A program made the translations under genes and the position numbers. This document shows positions 9,034 through 17,697 of a stretch of DNA of 64,000 nt, piece after piece (within the stretch, counting starts at the first letter, position 1; each line of letters opens with the position of its first letter). Origin of the DNA: Pararhizobium sp. A13 (GTDB lineage Bacteria > Pseudomonadota > Alphaproteobacteria > Rhizobiales > Rhizobiaceae); contig NZ_CP149512.1 in NCBI RefSeq assembly GCF_040126305.1, positions 1 to 64,000 of the forward strand, written 5' to 3'. The notes below the pieces were generated by a model. It saw only the letters and a list, made by a program, of their open reading frames with translations. It ran no database searches and had not been told where the DNA came from.

Positions 9034-10407
9034 TCACGCCATGACAGCGCGAACGGCCGGATCAGCCAGAGTTTCGTCCAGCGTCCGGCGCGTGCGCTCG
9101 ACGATCGCGTCGATTTCCGCATCGGTGCAGCAGAGCGGCGGCGCATAGCCCAGCACGCCGTTGGCGAAGGCGCGGATGACGAGCCCGTTGTCCCATGCGC
9201 GGTCGAAGATGCGACGGGCCGGTTCGGCGGCTGCCGGAAGCGGCGTCTTACGATCCTTGTCGACGACGAGCTCCACCGCAGCCAGCATGCCGCGGCCGCG
9301 GACGTCGCCGACGAGAGGATGATCTTGCAGGCCTTCAAGACCGGCCATCAGGCGAGCGCCCGCCTTGCGGCCATTGTCCAGAAGCCCGCCTTCATAGAGT
9401 CGCAGAACTTCCAGACCGACGGCGGCGCTGACGGGATGGGCCGAATAGGTATAGCCGTGGCCGACGGCGGAAGCGCCAGCGCCGTCGGCGATCGTCCGGT
9501 AGACGTGCTCGGACATGAAGAGAGCGCCCATGGGCACATAGCCGGAGGTCAGGCCTTTCGCGACGGTGAGGAAATCCGGCACGATCCCGTCCTCGGCGCA
9601 TGCAAACAGCGGACCCGTGCGTCCGAACCCGGTGATCACTTCATCGGCGACGAAGAGGATATCGAGCTCCCGGCAGGCGTCGCGCATCGCCTTCATCCAG
9701 CCTTTGGGCGGCACAAGCACGCCGCCCGAACCCTGGATCGGTTCGGCATAGAATGCCGCAACACGCTCGGCCCCCAGTTCCTCGACCTTCTGCTTCAATG
9801 CGGCAACGGAGGCGGCAATGATCGCTTGCGGATCGGTGCCAACCGGGTTGCGATAGGCATAGTGGGACGGAATCTTGTGCTGCCAAGCGAAAGGCAGGCC
9901 GAAGCCGGCATGAAAGGCGGGCAGGGCGGTCAGACCGGCCCCAACTGTGGACGAACCGTGATAACCCTGCTCGATGGAGATGAACTGGTCCTTTTTCGGC
10001 AGACCACGGGCATTCCAGTAGTAATGGATGAAGCGGATCGTGCTGTCGACCGCGTCAGAGCCGCCGAGCGTGAAGTAGACATGGTTGAGATCGCCCGGGG
10101 CGCGGTCGGCGAGTTCTGCGGCGAGCCGGATCGCCGGCTCGGAGCCAAGGCCGAAATAGGCGGTCGCGTAGGGGAGCTCCCGCATCTGTTTTGCGGCAGC
10201 CTCCACGATGCTGTCATGACCATAGCCGGCGTTGACGCACCAGAGGCCGGCGAATCCGTCGATCAGTTGCTTGCCGGAGGCATCGGTGACGGTCGCGCCG
10301 GAGGCGGAGGCGAGAACGCGCACGCCCAGCTTTTCGTGGCTGTGATAGGACGCAACCGGATGGACCAGATGGGCACGGTCGAGTTCGATGAGGGAATTGC
10401 TAAACAT
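9034..10407 (-). CDS. Class III pyridoxal-phosphate aminotransferase
   Basis: A 457-residue class III aminotransferase of the omega-amino-acid:pyruvate / putrescine:pyruvate group. The PLP-binding Lys is in LTVAKGLTSGYVPMGALF (near residue 285). The upstream acidic motif is DILFVADEVITGFGRTG, the cofactor-phosphate loop region is GGSDAVDSTIRF, and EQGYHGSSTVG is the aromatic cofactor-stacking region. It moves an amino group from an amine or omega-amino acid to pyruvate or another keto acid, giving an aldehyde. The aldehyde and semialdehyde dehydrogenases at 13614-17604 could act downstream. It lies 13 bases after the GNAT gene in the same operon. The exact amine donor is not determined by these motifs. 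Confidence 0.9.
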   Translation of the reverse strand: MFSNSLIELDRAHLVHPVASYHSHEKLGVRVLASASGATVTDASGKQLIDGFAGLWCVNAGYGHDSIVEAAAKQMRELPYATAYFGLGSEPAIRLAAELADRAPGDLNHVYFTLGGSDAVDSTIRFIHYYWNARGLPKKDQFISIEQGYHGSSTVGAGLTALPAFHAGFGLPFAWQHKIPSHYAYRNPVGTDPQAIIAASVAALKQKVEELGAERVAAFYAEPIQGSGGVLVPPKGWMKAMRDACRELDILFVADEVITGFGRTGPLFACAEDGIVPDFLTVAKGLTSGYVPMGALFMSEHVYRTIADGAGASAVGHGYTYSAHPVSAAVGLEVLRLYEGGLLDNGRKAGARLMAGLEGLQDHPLVGDVRGRGMLAAVELVVDKDRKTPLPAAAEPARRIFDRAWDNGLVIRAFANGVLGYAPPLCCTDAEIDAIVERTRRTLDETLADPAVRAVMA

Positions 10408-10420
10408 GGATGTCTCCGGG

Positions 10421-11263
10421 TCAGCCGAGGGCTTGGTTGGCGAGAGCGAAGGTTTTCAGCTCGGGGGTTGTCGTGGCATCACGGCCTGCGGCCCGCATGG
10501 CGATACCGCCACCGACATAAGCAAGGCCGTGGCTCGAGAGCCAGGGAGCGATTGCGGTGTCGTCCGTCGTGTCGACACGCAGGAAGGCGCCGGGCCGGCT
10601 GGCAATGAAGAAGGAAATCAGGGCGCAGGCATCATCCGCATCGGCGGCGACCACGGGCCCGATCACGTCGCCCCGCCCGAAAGCGCGAAGTGCAGCGAAA
10701 CCCCGAAGCTGGCCTGCTCGCCGTATAACGGCAAACCGGCCGACTTCTGCGATGTACTCGAGGAGGCCTTTTCGCTCGGCGCCAAAGGCAGCGCGATCAA
10801 GTGCCACGATCATGTCGAGATCAGCCGCCTTGGCCGGCTCCACGCCTTCGGGCGCAGCGATTGCAGGCACAATTCCCTGATGTTGCAGGATGTCTGGGCC
10901 AGTCTGGCGGAAACCGAGCTTTTGATAGAGCGGAAGGCCGTCGTTGGTCGCGACCAGACGGAGTTGCCGCTCGCCCGCAATCTTGAGCGATGCATCCATC
11001 AGCTTGCGGCCAAGACCGCGGCCGCGCATGGATTCATCGACGATGACCATGTTGATCGTTGCACAATCGTCGCCATAAAAGGTCACAAGCACCGTCCCGA
11101 CAACGCGGCGTCCATCTTCGATCGCCACGATGCCGCGGCTCAGCGCAAGCGCCATCTGCCAGTCTTCCAGGCGATGGGGCCAGCCGGCCTGATGGGAAAG
11201 CGCCACCGCATCCTCGAGATGTTCGAGCCCGAAGGCCACGAGATCGATCTGGCTTTTCTGCAT
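10421..11263 (-). CDS. Tandem GNAT acetyltransferase, copy 1
   Basis: A 280-residue protein. The N-terminal half (about 1-135) is a GNAT domain with the acetyl-CoA pyrophosphate loop RGRGLGRKLM (near residue 86). The C-terminal half (about 145-270) looks like the second-domain type Acetyltransf_18 (GRGDVIGPVVAADADDACAL). The opening AGWPHRLEDWQMAL is shared with the homologue at 27274-28179 (VGWPHRAEDWQFL). The acceptor is unknown; a small amine or amino acid from this cluster is plausible. It is the first gene of an operon with the aminotransferase. Confidence 0.82.
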   Translation of the reverse strand: MQKSQIDLVAFGLEHLEDAVALSHQAGWPHRLEDWQMALALSRGIVAIEDGRRVVGTVLVTFYGDDCATINMVIVDESMRGRGLGRKLMDASLKIAGERQLRLVATNDGLPLYQKLGFRQTGPDILQHQGIVPAIAAPEGVEPAKAADLDMIVALDRAAFGAERKGLLEYIAEVGRFAVIRRAGQLRGFAALRAFGRGDVIGPVVAADADDACALISFFIASRPGAFLRVDTTDDTAIAPWLSSHGLAYVGGGIAMRAAGRDATTTPELKTFALANQALG

Positions 11264-11582
11264 CGACGAGGTCCTTAATCTGTTTCAATCAGTCTTAGAC
11301 CGGTGCCGTCAGAAGATCGTCCCAAGGACGGGCCGCCGGCGGTATCTTCCGCCGTAGCTTCGGCAACTTGCCGCATCTTATGCCGGCAGTTCTGGACAAA
11401 AGGGCCAAGTCCCGGGGACAGAGCCCCATATCGTTACCCTGGTGACGCAACTCCCTGCCAAAGAGCGCACGGGATACGAAACAATCTGCTTCGGCAGTTG
11501 CGATTTCAGTCGGGCAGCGGGCAAGCCTCAGCCTATGATCGGGACAGACGAAATCGCTTCAGGAAACTTCAAGGACCCTGTC
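11264..11582. promoter_or_regulatory. Divergent promoter region between GNAT and HAD copy 2
   Basis: These 319 bases separate the minus-strand GNAT-aminotransferase pair from the plus-strand HAD-oxidase pair, so two outward promoters are expected. I see no Lrp-type dyad like those at 2162/2272 and no clear consensus promoter. Open frames crossing it have no recognisable domain. Confidence 0.4.
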
Positions 11583-12251
11583 ATGGCTCACTTCCGCCCG
11601 AAATACATCACCTTCGACTGCTACGGGACACTGACCAACTTCCAGATGGCAGAAGCTGCGCGCGACCTTTACGGCGAACAGTTCGACGAGCCACAAATGG
11701 CTGAGTTCATCAAGAACTTTGCCGCCTATCGTCTCGACGAAATCATGGGCGACTGGAAGCCTTATAACGAGGTGGTTCACAACTCGCTCGAACGGGCCTG
11801 CAAGCGCAACGGCATAAAATTCCATGAGGAAGCCGCGCGGATGGTCTATGAACGTGTGCCGACGTGGGGGCCACATCCGGATGTGCCGGCCGGCCTTGCC
11901 AAGGTTGCAAAGGAAATTCCGCTGGTCATCCTTTCCAACGCGATGAATTCTCAGATCATGTCGAATGTCGAAAAACTCGGCGCGCCCTTCCATGCGGTCT
12001 ATACTGCGGAGCAGGCGCAGTCCTACAAGCCACGCTTCAAAGGCTTCGAATATATGCTTGATATGCTGGGCTGCGGGCCTGAGGACGTTCTGCACTGCTC
12101 GTCCTCCTTCCGCTATGACTTGATGTCGGCGCACGACCTCGGGATCAAGAACAAGGTCTGGGTCAATCGTGGCCACGAGCCGGCAAACCCCTATTACGGC
12201 TATGTCGAAATCGCGGATATCTCGGGCCTGCCGGGCGTCGTCGGGCTCTGA
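11583..12251 (+). CDS. HAD hydrolase, haloacid-dehalogenase type II, copy 2
   Basis: A 222-residue protein starting at ATG 11583 with AAGGA upstream; the longer open frame has no HAD-like extension. The nucleophile is in KYITFDCYGTLTNF (residues 6-19), motif II in VILSNAMNSQIMS, Lys in YKPRFKGFEYML, and HCSSSFRYDLMSAHDLGIKN carries the motif IV area. It is related to the gene at 8050-8763. It ends in TGATG, one base overlapping the first possible start of the flavoprotein gene, so the two are coupled. The substrate is unknown; a phosphatase role is as likely as dehalogenation. Confidence 0.82.
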   Translation: MAHFRPKYITFDCYGTLTNFQMAEAARDLYGEQFDEPQMAEFIKNFAAYRLDEIMGDWKPYNEVVHNSLERACKRNGIKFHEEAARMVYERVPTWGPHPDVPAGLAKVAKEIPLVILSNAMNSQIMSNVEKLGAPFHAVYTAEQAQSYKPRFKGFEYMLDMLGCGPEDVLHCSSSFRYDLMSAHDLGIKNKVWVNRGHEPANPYYGYVEIADISGLPGVVGL

Positions 12252-12265
12252 TGGGGGGCATGGCG

Positions 12266-13540
12266 ATGCAGTTCCAATCCTATTGGCACGACACGGCGCC
12301 GGCCTTCGGGGGTGCTGAGCAAGGCCCCGTCGAGGGACACTACGACGTCGCCGTCATCGGCGGCGGCTTCACCGGCCTTGCTGCCGCGCGTCATCTTGCG
12401 AAGGCTGGCGTGCGCGTCGTCGTCCTGGAGGCGGAACGGGTCGGGTGGGGGGCGTCCGGCCGCAACGGCGGGCATCTCAACAACGGCCTTGCCCATAGTT
12501 ATATTTCCGCCAAGGCCGAACTCGGCAAGGAGCGCGCCATCGCGCTCTACCGGGCCCTCGATGACTCGATCGACACGATCGAGGCGATCATTGCCGAGGA
12601 GGGGATCGACTGCAATTTCCGCCGGGCCGGTAAACTCAAGCTCGCCTCCAAGCCGCAGCATTTCGATGCCATTGCCCGCAATTTCGAGGCTGTACACAAC
12701 GAGGTGGATCCGGACACCGCGCTTCTGACGGCGACCGAACTGAAGGACGAGGTCGGCTCGCCATTCCATGGCGCCATGTTGTCGAAGAAGAGCGCAATGA
12801 TGCACATGGGACGCTATGTGGTAGGGCTCGCCACCGCCGCCGCGCGCCATGGCGCCATCATCTTCGAGAAGGCCGCGGTGACCGCCCATCGCAAGGGGAA
12901 TGGACGACACAGCCTGGCGACCGAGCGCGGGACGGTCACCGCCGATCACGTGTTCGTGGCGACGGGCGCCTATACACCGTCGGTCTTTGGTTATTTCCGC
13001 CGCCGCATCGTTTCGGTCGGCAGTTTCATCATCGCAACCCGGCCGCTGAGCGAAACCGAAATAGCGGCGACGATGCCGGGCAACCGGACCTGCGTCACCT
13101 CGATGAATATCGGCAATTATTTCCGGCTGGCGCCCGACAACCGGCTGATCTTCGGCGGCCGCGCCCGGTTTTCCGCCACGTCCGACCAGCGCTCGGATGC
13201 AAAGAGCGGCGCGATCCTTCAGGCAAGCCTGTTGCAGATTTTCCCCCAGCTTGCCGGAGTCGACATCGATTACTGCTGGGGCGGGCTCGTCGACATGACC
13301 AAGGACCGTTACCCGCGCGCCGGCTATATCGATGGCGTCTGGTACGCCATGGGCTATTCCGGCCATGGCGCGCAATTGTCCACTCACCTTGGCATGATCA
13401 TCGCCGATGCCATTCTGGGTAAGACGGATCGCAATCCGGTAAAGGGGCTCGACTGGCCCGCCGTTCCCGGCCATTTCGGCAAGCCGTGGTTCCTGCCGCT
13501 TGTCGGGCTGTACTACAAGACTCTCGACCGGTTTCAGTAA
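12266..13540 (+). CDS. FAD-dependent oxidase, PuuB/OrdL-like
   Basis: A 424-residue flavoprotein of the gamma-glutamylputrescine oxidase group. The FAD motif DVAVIGGGFTGLAAARHLAK is followed by GWGASGRNGGHLNNGL, and the C-terminal YAMGYSGHGAQLSTHLG closes the FAD site. ATG codons at 12251, 12260 and 12266 are all in frame. I prefer 12266 because six Gs at 12253-12258 act as a ribosome site 7 bases before it. Such enzymes oxidise a primary or secondary amine to an aldehyde and ammonia, which fits the dehydrogenases convergent with it. No gamma-glutamylputrescine synthetase (PuuA) or PuuD is seen, so the full Puu pathway is not encoded here. Confidence 0.87.
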   Translation: MQFQSYWHDTAPAFGGAEQGPVEGHYDVAVIGGGFTGLAAARHLAKAGVRVVVLEAERVGWGASGRNGGHLNNGLAHSYISAKAELGKERAIALYRALDDSIDTIEAIIAEEGIDCNFRRAGKLKLASKPQHFDAIARNFEAVHNEVDPDTALLTATELKDEVGSPFHGAMLSKKSAMMHMGRYVVGLATAAARHGAIIFEKAAVTAHRKGNGRHSLATERGTVTADHVFVATGAYTPSVFGYFRRRIVSVGSFIIATRPLSETEIAATMPGNRTCVTSMNIGNYFRLAPDNRLIFGGRARFSATSDQRSDAKSGAILQASLLQIFPQLAGVDIDYCWGGLVDMTKDRYPRAGYIDGVWYAMGYSGHGAQLSTHLGMIIADAILGKTDRNPVKGLDWPAVPGHFGKPWFLPLVGLYYKTLDRFQ

Positions 13541-13562
13541 CCGCGCAGCGATCAACGAAAGA

Positions 13563-13604
13563 GGGCGCCGGGATGATCTCTCGGCGCCCATTTTCTTTGT
13601 TCTT
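13563..13604 (+). terminator. Rho-independent terminator after the PuuB-like gene
   Basis: GGGCGCCG at 13563-13570 pairs perfectly with CGGCGCCC at 13582-13589 around an 11-base loop. The T-rich run ATTTTCTTTGTTCTT follows. It stands 23 bases after the plus-strand stop and before the convergent gabD-like gene. Confidence 0.85.
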
Positions 13605-13613
13605 GCCGGTCGG

Positions 13614-15074
13614 TCAGCTGAGCCCGCCGATATGGAAGCTCTTCATTTCGAGATATTCCTCGATACCGCACTGGGCACCTTCGCGACCAAGGCCGGATTG
13701 CTTCACACCGCCGAAGGGGGCGACTTCCGTCGAAATGGCTGCGGTATTCAGTCCGACCATGCCGAACTCGAGCGCTTCGGCGACGTGCCAGGAGCGCTTC
13801 AAGCTCTCGGTGTAGAAATAGGCCGCGAGCCCGAAGGGCGTTGCGTTGGCGATCCTGATCGCGTCTTCCTCCTCGTCGAAACGGAAGAGGGGAGCAACGG
13901 GCCCGAAGGTTTCCTCGCTGGCGAGCTGCATGTCGGTCGTCGCGCCACCAAGGACGATCGGAGCCGTGTACTGTTCGCCCTGCGGCATGGCAGGCGGCGT
14001 GGTGAGGATGCGAGCGCCCTTTGCGACGGCGTCATCGACATGGCGATTGATCTTGTCGATCGCGGCCTTGTTGATCATCGGGCCGATATCGACGCCGGCT
14101 TCCGTGCCGGGTCCGACCTTCATGGCCGACACGCGGGCGGCCAGCTTCTCGGCGAAGGTGTCATACACACCGGATTGGACGAGAAGGCGGTTGGCGCAGA
14201 CGCAGGTCTGGCCGCCATTGCGGAATTTCGACGCGATCGCCCCCTCGACGGCAAGGTCGAGATCGGCGTCGTCGAAGACGATGAAAGGCGCGTTGCCGCC
14301 GAGTTCCAGGCTGAGCCGCTTGATGCTGTCGGATGCGCCGCGCATAAGAAGGGCACCGACCCGGGTGGAACCGGTGAAGGAAATCTTGCGCACGGTCTCG
14401 TTCGCCATCAGCTCGTTTCCGATCTCGGTCGGCATGCCGGTGACGATGTTGATAACGCCCTTCGGAATGCCGGCGCGCTCCGCCAGGACGCCGAGCGCAA
14501 GCGCCGAATAAGGCGTCAGGTCCGATGGCTTGATGACAACGGTGCAGCCGGCGGCAAGCGCCGGGCCGACCTTGCGGGTGATCATCGCGTTGGGGAAGTT
14601 CCAGGGCGTGATGATCGCCGAAACACCGACCGGTTCCTTCAAGACGACGATCCGCCGGTCCGCTGTCGGTGACGGAATGGTCGTGCCGCCGATGCGGCGG
14701 GCTTCCTCGGAAAACCATTTGACAAACGAGGCGCCGTAGCGAATCTCGCCGCGCGCTTCGGTGAGCGGCTTGCCCTGTTCCTTCGTCAGGATCAGCGCGA
14801 GATCCTCGAGATTCTCGATCATCAGGTCATGCCAGGCCTCCAGCAAGGCGGCGCGCTCGGCATGCGTCCTCCTGCGCCACGATCCAAAGGCCTTCTTCGC
14901 TGCCTCGATCGCCGCCTGGGTGTCGCTGCCGTCCATGTCCGGCACCACGCCGATCGCGTCCTGCGTTGCCGGGTCGATGACCTCGATTTTGCGTCCCGAT
15001 GCTGCGCCGCGCCATTCGCCGTCGATCAGCCCGCGCTCGCGAAACAGGCTGGTGTCCTTCAACTCGTTTATCAT
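13614..15074 (-). CDS. gabD: NAD(P)-dependent succinate-semialdehyde dehydrogenase-like
   Basis: A 486-residue aldehyde dehydrogenase from ATG 15074 (GGGAAGAGAG just upstream). The catalytic Glu is in LELGGNAPFIVFDDADLD and the nucleophile Cys in FRNGGQTCVCANRLL. The Cys-Val-Cys pattern is characteristic of succinate-semialdehyde dehydrogenases, where the second Cys forms a redox switch. It oxidises succinate semialdehyde (or glutarate semialdehyde) to the dicarboxylate entering the TCA cycle. It follows the ttuC-like gene by 10 bases at the end of a LysR-dehydrogenase run. It would take the product of an omega-aminotransferase such as the one at 9034. Confidence 0.88.
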   Translation of the reverse strand: MINELKDTSLFRERGLIDGEWRGAASGRKIEVIDPATQDAIGVVPDMDGSDTQAAIEAAKKAFGSWRRRTHAERAALLEAWHDLMIENLEDLALILTKEQGKPLTEARGEIRYGASFVKWFSEEARRIGGTTIPSPTADRRIVVLKEPVGVSAIITPWNFPNAMITRKVGPALAAGCTVVIKPSDLTPYSALALGVLAERAGIPKGVINIVTGMPTEIGNELMANETVRKISFTGSTRVGALLMRGASDSIKRLSLELGGNAPFIVFDDADLDLAVEGAIASKFRNGGQTCVCANRLLVQSGVYDTFAEKLAARVSAMKVGPGTEAGVDIGPMINKAAIDKINRHVDDAVAKGARILTTPPAMPQGEQYTAPIVLGGATTDMQLASEETFGPVAPLFRFDEEEDAIRIANATPFGLAAYFYTESLKRSWHVAEALEFGMVGLNTAAISTEVAPFGGVKQSGLGREGAQCGIEEYLEMKSFHIGGLS

Positions 15075-15084
15075 GCTCTCTTCC

Positions 15085-16131
15085 CTATTGGCCAAGTGCT
15101 GAAAGAACAGCTGTTGTGATTGCGTCTGTTTTGTCCTTGCCGGGGATGGCGCCGATGCCGCGCGCCGTCGTCGCTTCGATGGCAGCCATCACGTTTTCGG
15201 CGGCGGTCTTCTCGCCAAGGTGATCCAGCATCATCGCACCCGACCATATGGCGGCGATCGGGTTGGCAATGCCGAGATGGGCGATGTCGGGCGCCGAGCC
15301 ATGGACGGGTTCGAACATAGACGGCGCGGTACGGTCCGGATTGATGTTGGCGGACGCTGCAAAGCCAAGCCCGCCCTGGATGGCAGCGCCAAGGTCGGTG
15401 AGGATATCGCCGAACAGATTGGAGGCGACCACCACGTCCAGGCTTTCCGGAGCCATGACCATGCGGGCGGCCATGGCGTCGATATGGTAGCTCGTCACCG
15501 CGACATCTGGATACTCACGTGCAAGCGCCTGCGTGATCTCGTCCCAGAAGACCATGGAGTATTTCTGCGCATTGGACTTCGTGACGGAAGCGAGCTTGCC
15601 GCGCCGGGCACGGGCCTGTTCGAAACCAAAGCGCAGGATGCGCTCCACGCCCTTGCGGGTGAAGATCGAGGTCTCGACCGCCACTTCATTGTCGGCGCCC
15701 TGATGCACGCGGCCGCCGGCGCCGGAATACTCACCCTCGGTATTTTCGCGAATGCAGAGGATGTCGAAGGCGTCCGCCTTCAGCGGGCCGTGAACGCCGG
15801 GCAGCAGCCGGTGAGGGCGGATGTTGGCATATTGGACGAAGGCCTTGCGGATGGGCAGGAGAAGCCCGTGCAGCGAGACCGAATCCGGCACCTTTGCCGG
15901 CCAGCCGACCGCGCCGAGCAGGATGGCATCGAAGGATTTCAATGTCTCGATACCGTCGGCCGGCATCATGCTGCCATGCTGGAGAAAGTAGTCGCAGGAC
16001 CAGGGGTAGCGGGTGCCTGCCAAGGCGAACCCGCCCGCCCGGGAGGCTTTTTCCAGGACCGCCCAGGCCGCATCGGTGACGTCGCGACCGATACCGTCTC
16101 CAGGCAGAAGGGCGATCTTGTAGGTCTTCAT
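15085..16131 (-). CDS. ttuC: Beta-decarboxylating dehydrogenase, tartrate/D-malate type
   Basis: A 348-residue member of the isocitrate/isopropylmalate dehydrogenase family, of the usual length for tartrate dehydrogenase/decarboxylase or D-malate dehydrogenase. Motifs seen are LLPGDGIGRDVTDAAW at the N-terminus, RENTEGEYSGAGGR, KSNAQKYSMVFWDEI (catalytic Lys/Tyr region), DILTDLGAAIQGGLGFAASANI for metal and substrate, and FEPVHGSAPDIAHLG for NAD. It oxidises and decarboxylates a 2-hydroxyacid with a carboxylate at C3. Ribosome site AAGGACTGACC precedes the ATG. The symbol reflects family likeness; leuB-type activity is less likely in this context. Confidence 0.83.
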   Translation of the reverse strand: MKTYKIALLPGDGIGRDVTDAAWAVLEKASRAGGFALAGTRYPWSCDYFLQHGSMMPADGIETLKSFDAILLGAVGWPAKVPDSVSLHGLLLPIRKAFVQYANIRPHRLLPGVHGPLKADAFDILCIRENTEGEYSGAGGRVHQGADNEVAVETSIFTRKGVERILRFGFEQARARRGKLASVTKSNAQKYSMVFWDEITQALAREYPDVAVTSYHIDAMAARMVMAPESLDVVVASNLFGDILTDLGAAIQGGLGFAASANINPDRTAPSMFEPVHGSAPDIAHLGIANPIAAIWSGAMMLDHLGEKTAAENVMAAIEATTARGIGAIPGKDKTDAITTAVLSALGQ

Positions 16132-16140
16132 GGTCAGTCC

Positions 16141-17604
16141 TTAGAGGCTAATGAGCACGCTCTTGCTCTTGCGGTTGGCGAGATAGGCTTCACGCCCGAG
16201 ATCCTTGCCGATGCCGGATTGCTTGTAGCCGCCGGTCGGCAGGATATGATCGCGTGAGCGGCCGTAGCGATTGACCCAGACCGTGCCGGCCTGCAGGCGC
16301 CGCGTCAGGCGGATGGCGCGCGAGAGGTCGCGGGTGAAGAGGCCGGCGGCGAGCCCGTAGGTCGGGTGGTCTGCAAGGGTCAGCGCTTCTTCCTCGTCCT
16401 CAAACGTCTGGATGGTCAGCACTGGTCCGAAGATCTCTTCCTGTACGGCAGGCGATGCTGCCGTCACGCCGGAGATCAGCGTTGGCGCGTAGAAGTAGCC
16501 CTCGCGTTCGAGGCGCTTGCCACCCGCCAGGCATTCAGCGCCACCTTCGATGGTGGCGCGGACGATGCTGTCCATGCGGCCGATCTGCCGCTCGGAAATG
16601 ATCGGCGGATAATCAGTGGTCTCGTCCCAGGTGGGGCCCGCGCGGACGGCCGCCAGCCTGGTGATGATGGCCTCAACCAGCGCCTCCGCGACGTTCGCCT
16701 CGACGATGAGGCGCGATCCCGCCACGCAAGCCTGTCCGGCGTTGGAAAAAACGCTCGTGGCAATGGTTCTGGCGGCCAGGTCGAGATCGGCGTCGGCAAA
16801 GACGAGTTGCGGGCTCTTGCCGCCGAGTTCAAGCGTCATTGGTTTCACACCGGTCTGCGCGATGTTGCTCATGATGGCCGAGCCTGCGCCGGTCGAGCCG
16901 GTGAAGCTCACCTTGGCAATTCCCGGATGACCTGTGATCGCGTTTCCGGTGGTCGCGCCGTCACCCAGCACGATGTTGATGAGGCCGGCCGGCAAGCCGG
17001 CGCGCACCGCAAGCTCGGCCAGATAGAGCGTCGAGAAAGGCGTCATCTCGGAGGGTTTCAGCACCACCGCATTGCCGGCGGCGAGTGCTGGACCGAGCTT
17101 CCAGCCGGCCATCGACAAGGGGAAATTCCAGGGCGTGATCGCGCCGACGACGCCATAGGGCTCGGTCATGATCATGCCGAGACTGTTGCCGTCGGTCGGG
17201 ACGAGATCGCTGCCTTCCTTGTCTGCGAATTCGGCAAAGAAGCGGATCTGTTCCGCGGTCACGGCAATGTCGCCGGCGATCAGGTGTCCCACGGGGCGGG
17301 TCGAACTGACGGCTTCCATTTTAGCAAGTGGGATAGCCTCCTCTTCGATCAGATCGGCCCAGCGCTGCATCGCCTTGGTGCGCTCGCGCGGCCGCAGGTC
17401 CGCCCAGCCGCTCTCCTTCAGGGCCTTGCGTGCCGTGTCGACGGCCTGGTCGACGATATCCGCGTCAGCAACCGGGCAATCCCAGTGTGCCTTTGCGTCG
17501 GAGGGGCGGTGGGTCGGCAGTTCGCCTCGTGCTTCGATCAGCTTGCCGCCGATGAAGTGGCCCTTCGGCAGCGAAAGCGAATCTGGGTCGAAGCTGAGGG
17601 TCAT
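16141..17604 (-). CDS. Aldehyde dehydrogenase (NAD-dependent)
   Basis: A 487-residue aldehyde dehydrogenase. Catalytic Glu lies in MTLELGGKSPQLVFADADLD and Cys in FSNAGQACVAGSRLIVEA; VGAITPWNFPLSMAGWK contributes to the NAD site. It resembles PuuC/betaine-aldehyde-type enzymes of broad aldehyde range. It is followed 9 bases later by the ttuC-like gene and preceded 93 bases upstream by the LysR gene on the same strand. With the amine oxidases and aminotransferase nearby, its substrate is probably an aldehyde from amine breakdown. Confidence 0.9.
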   Translation of the reverse strand: MTLSFDPDSLSLPKGHFIGGKLIEARGELPTHRPSDAKAHWDCPVADADIVDQAVDTARKALKESGWADLRPRERTKAMQRWADLIEEEAIPLAKMEAVSSTRPVGHLIAGDIAVTAEQIRFFAEFADKEGSDLVPTDGNSLGMIMTEPYGVVGAITPWNFPLSMAGWKLGPALAAGNAVVLKPSEMTPFSTLYLAELAVRAGLPAGLINIVLGDGATTGNAITGHPGIAKVSFTGSTGAGSAIMSNIAQTGVKPMTLELGGKSPQLVFADADLDLAARTIATSVFSNAGQACVAGSRLIVEANVAEALVEAIITRLAAVRAGPTWDETTDYPPIISERQIGRMDSIVRATIEGGAECLAGGKRLEREGYFYAPTLISGVTAASPAVQEEIFGPVLTIQTFEDEEEALTLADHPTYGLAAGLFTRDLSRAIRLTRRLQAGTVWVNRYGRSRDHILPTGGYKQSGIGKDLGREAYLANRKSKSVLISL

Positions 17605-17697
17605 GGCGGGTCCTTGCGGTGCGTTTGCGCAAGTTTAGCGTTCAAGGACCCGCAGCATGCGTCGACCGCATCGGACCGGACGGATGAAAATCCCGTT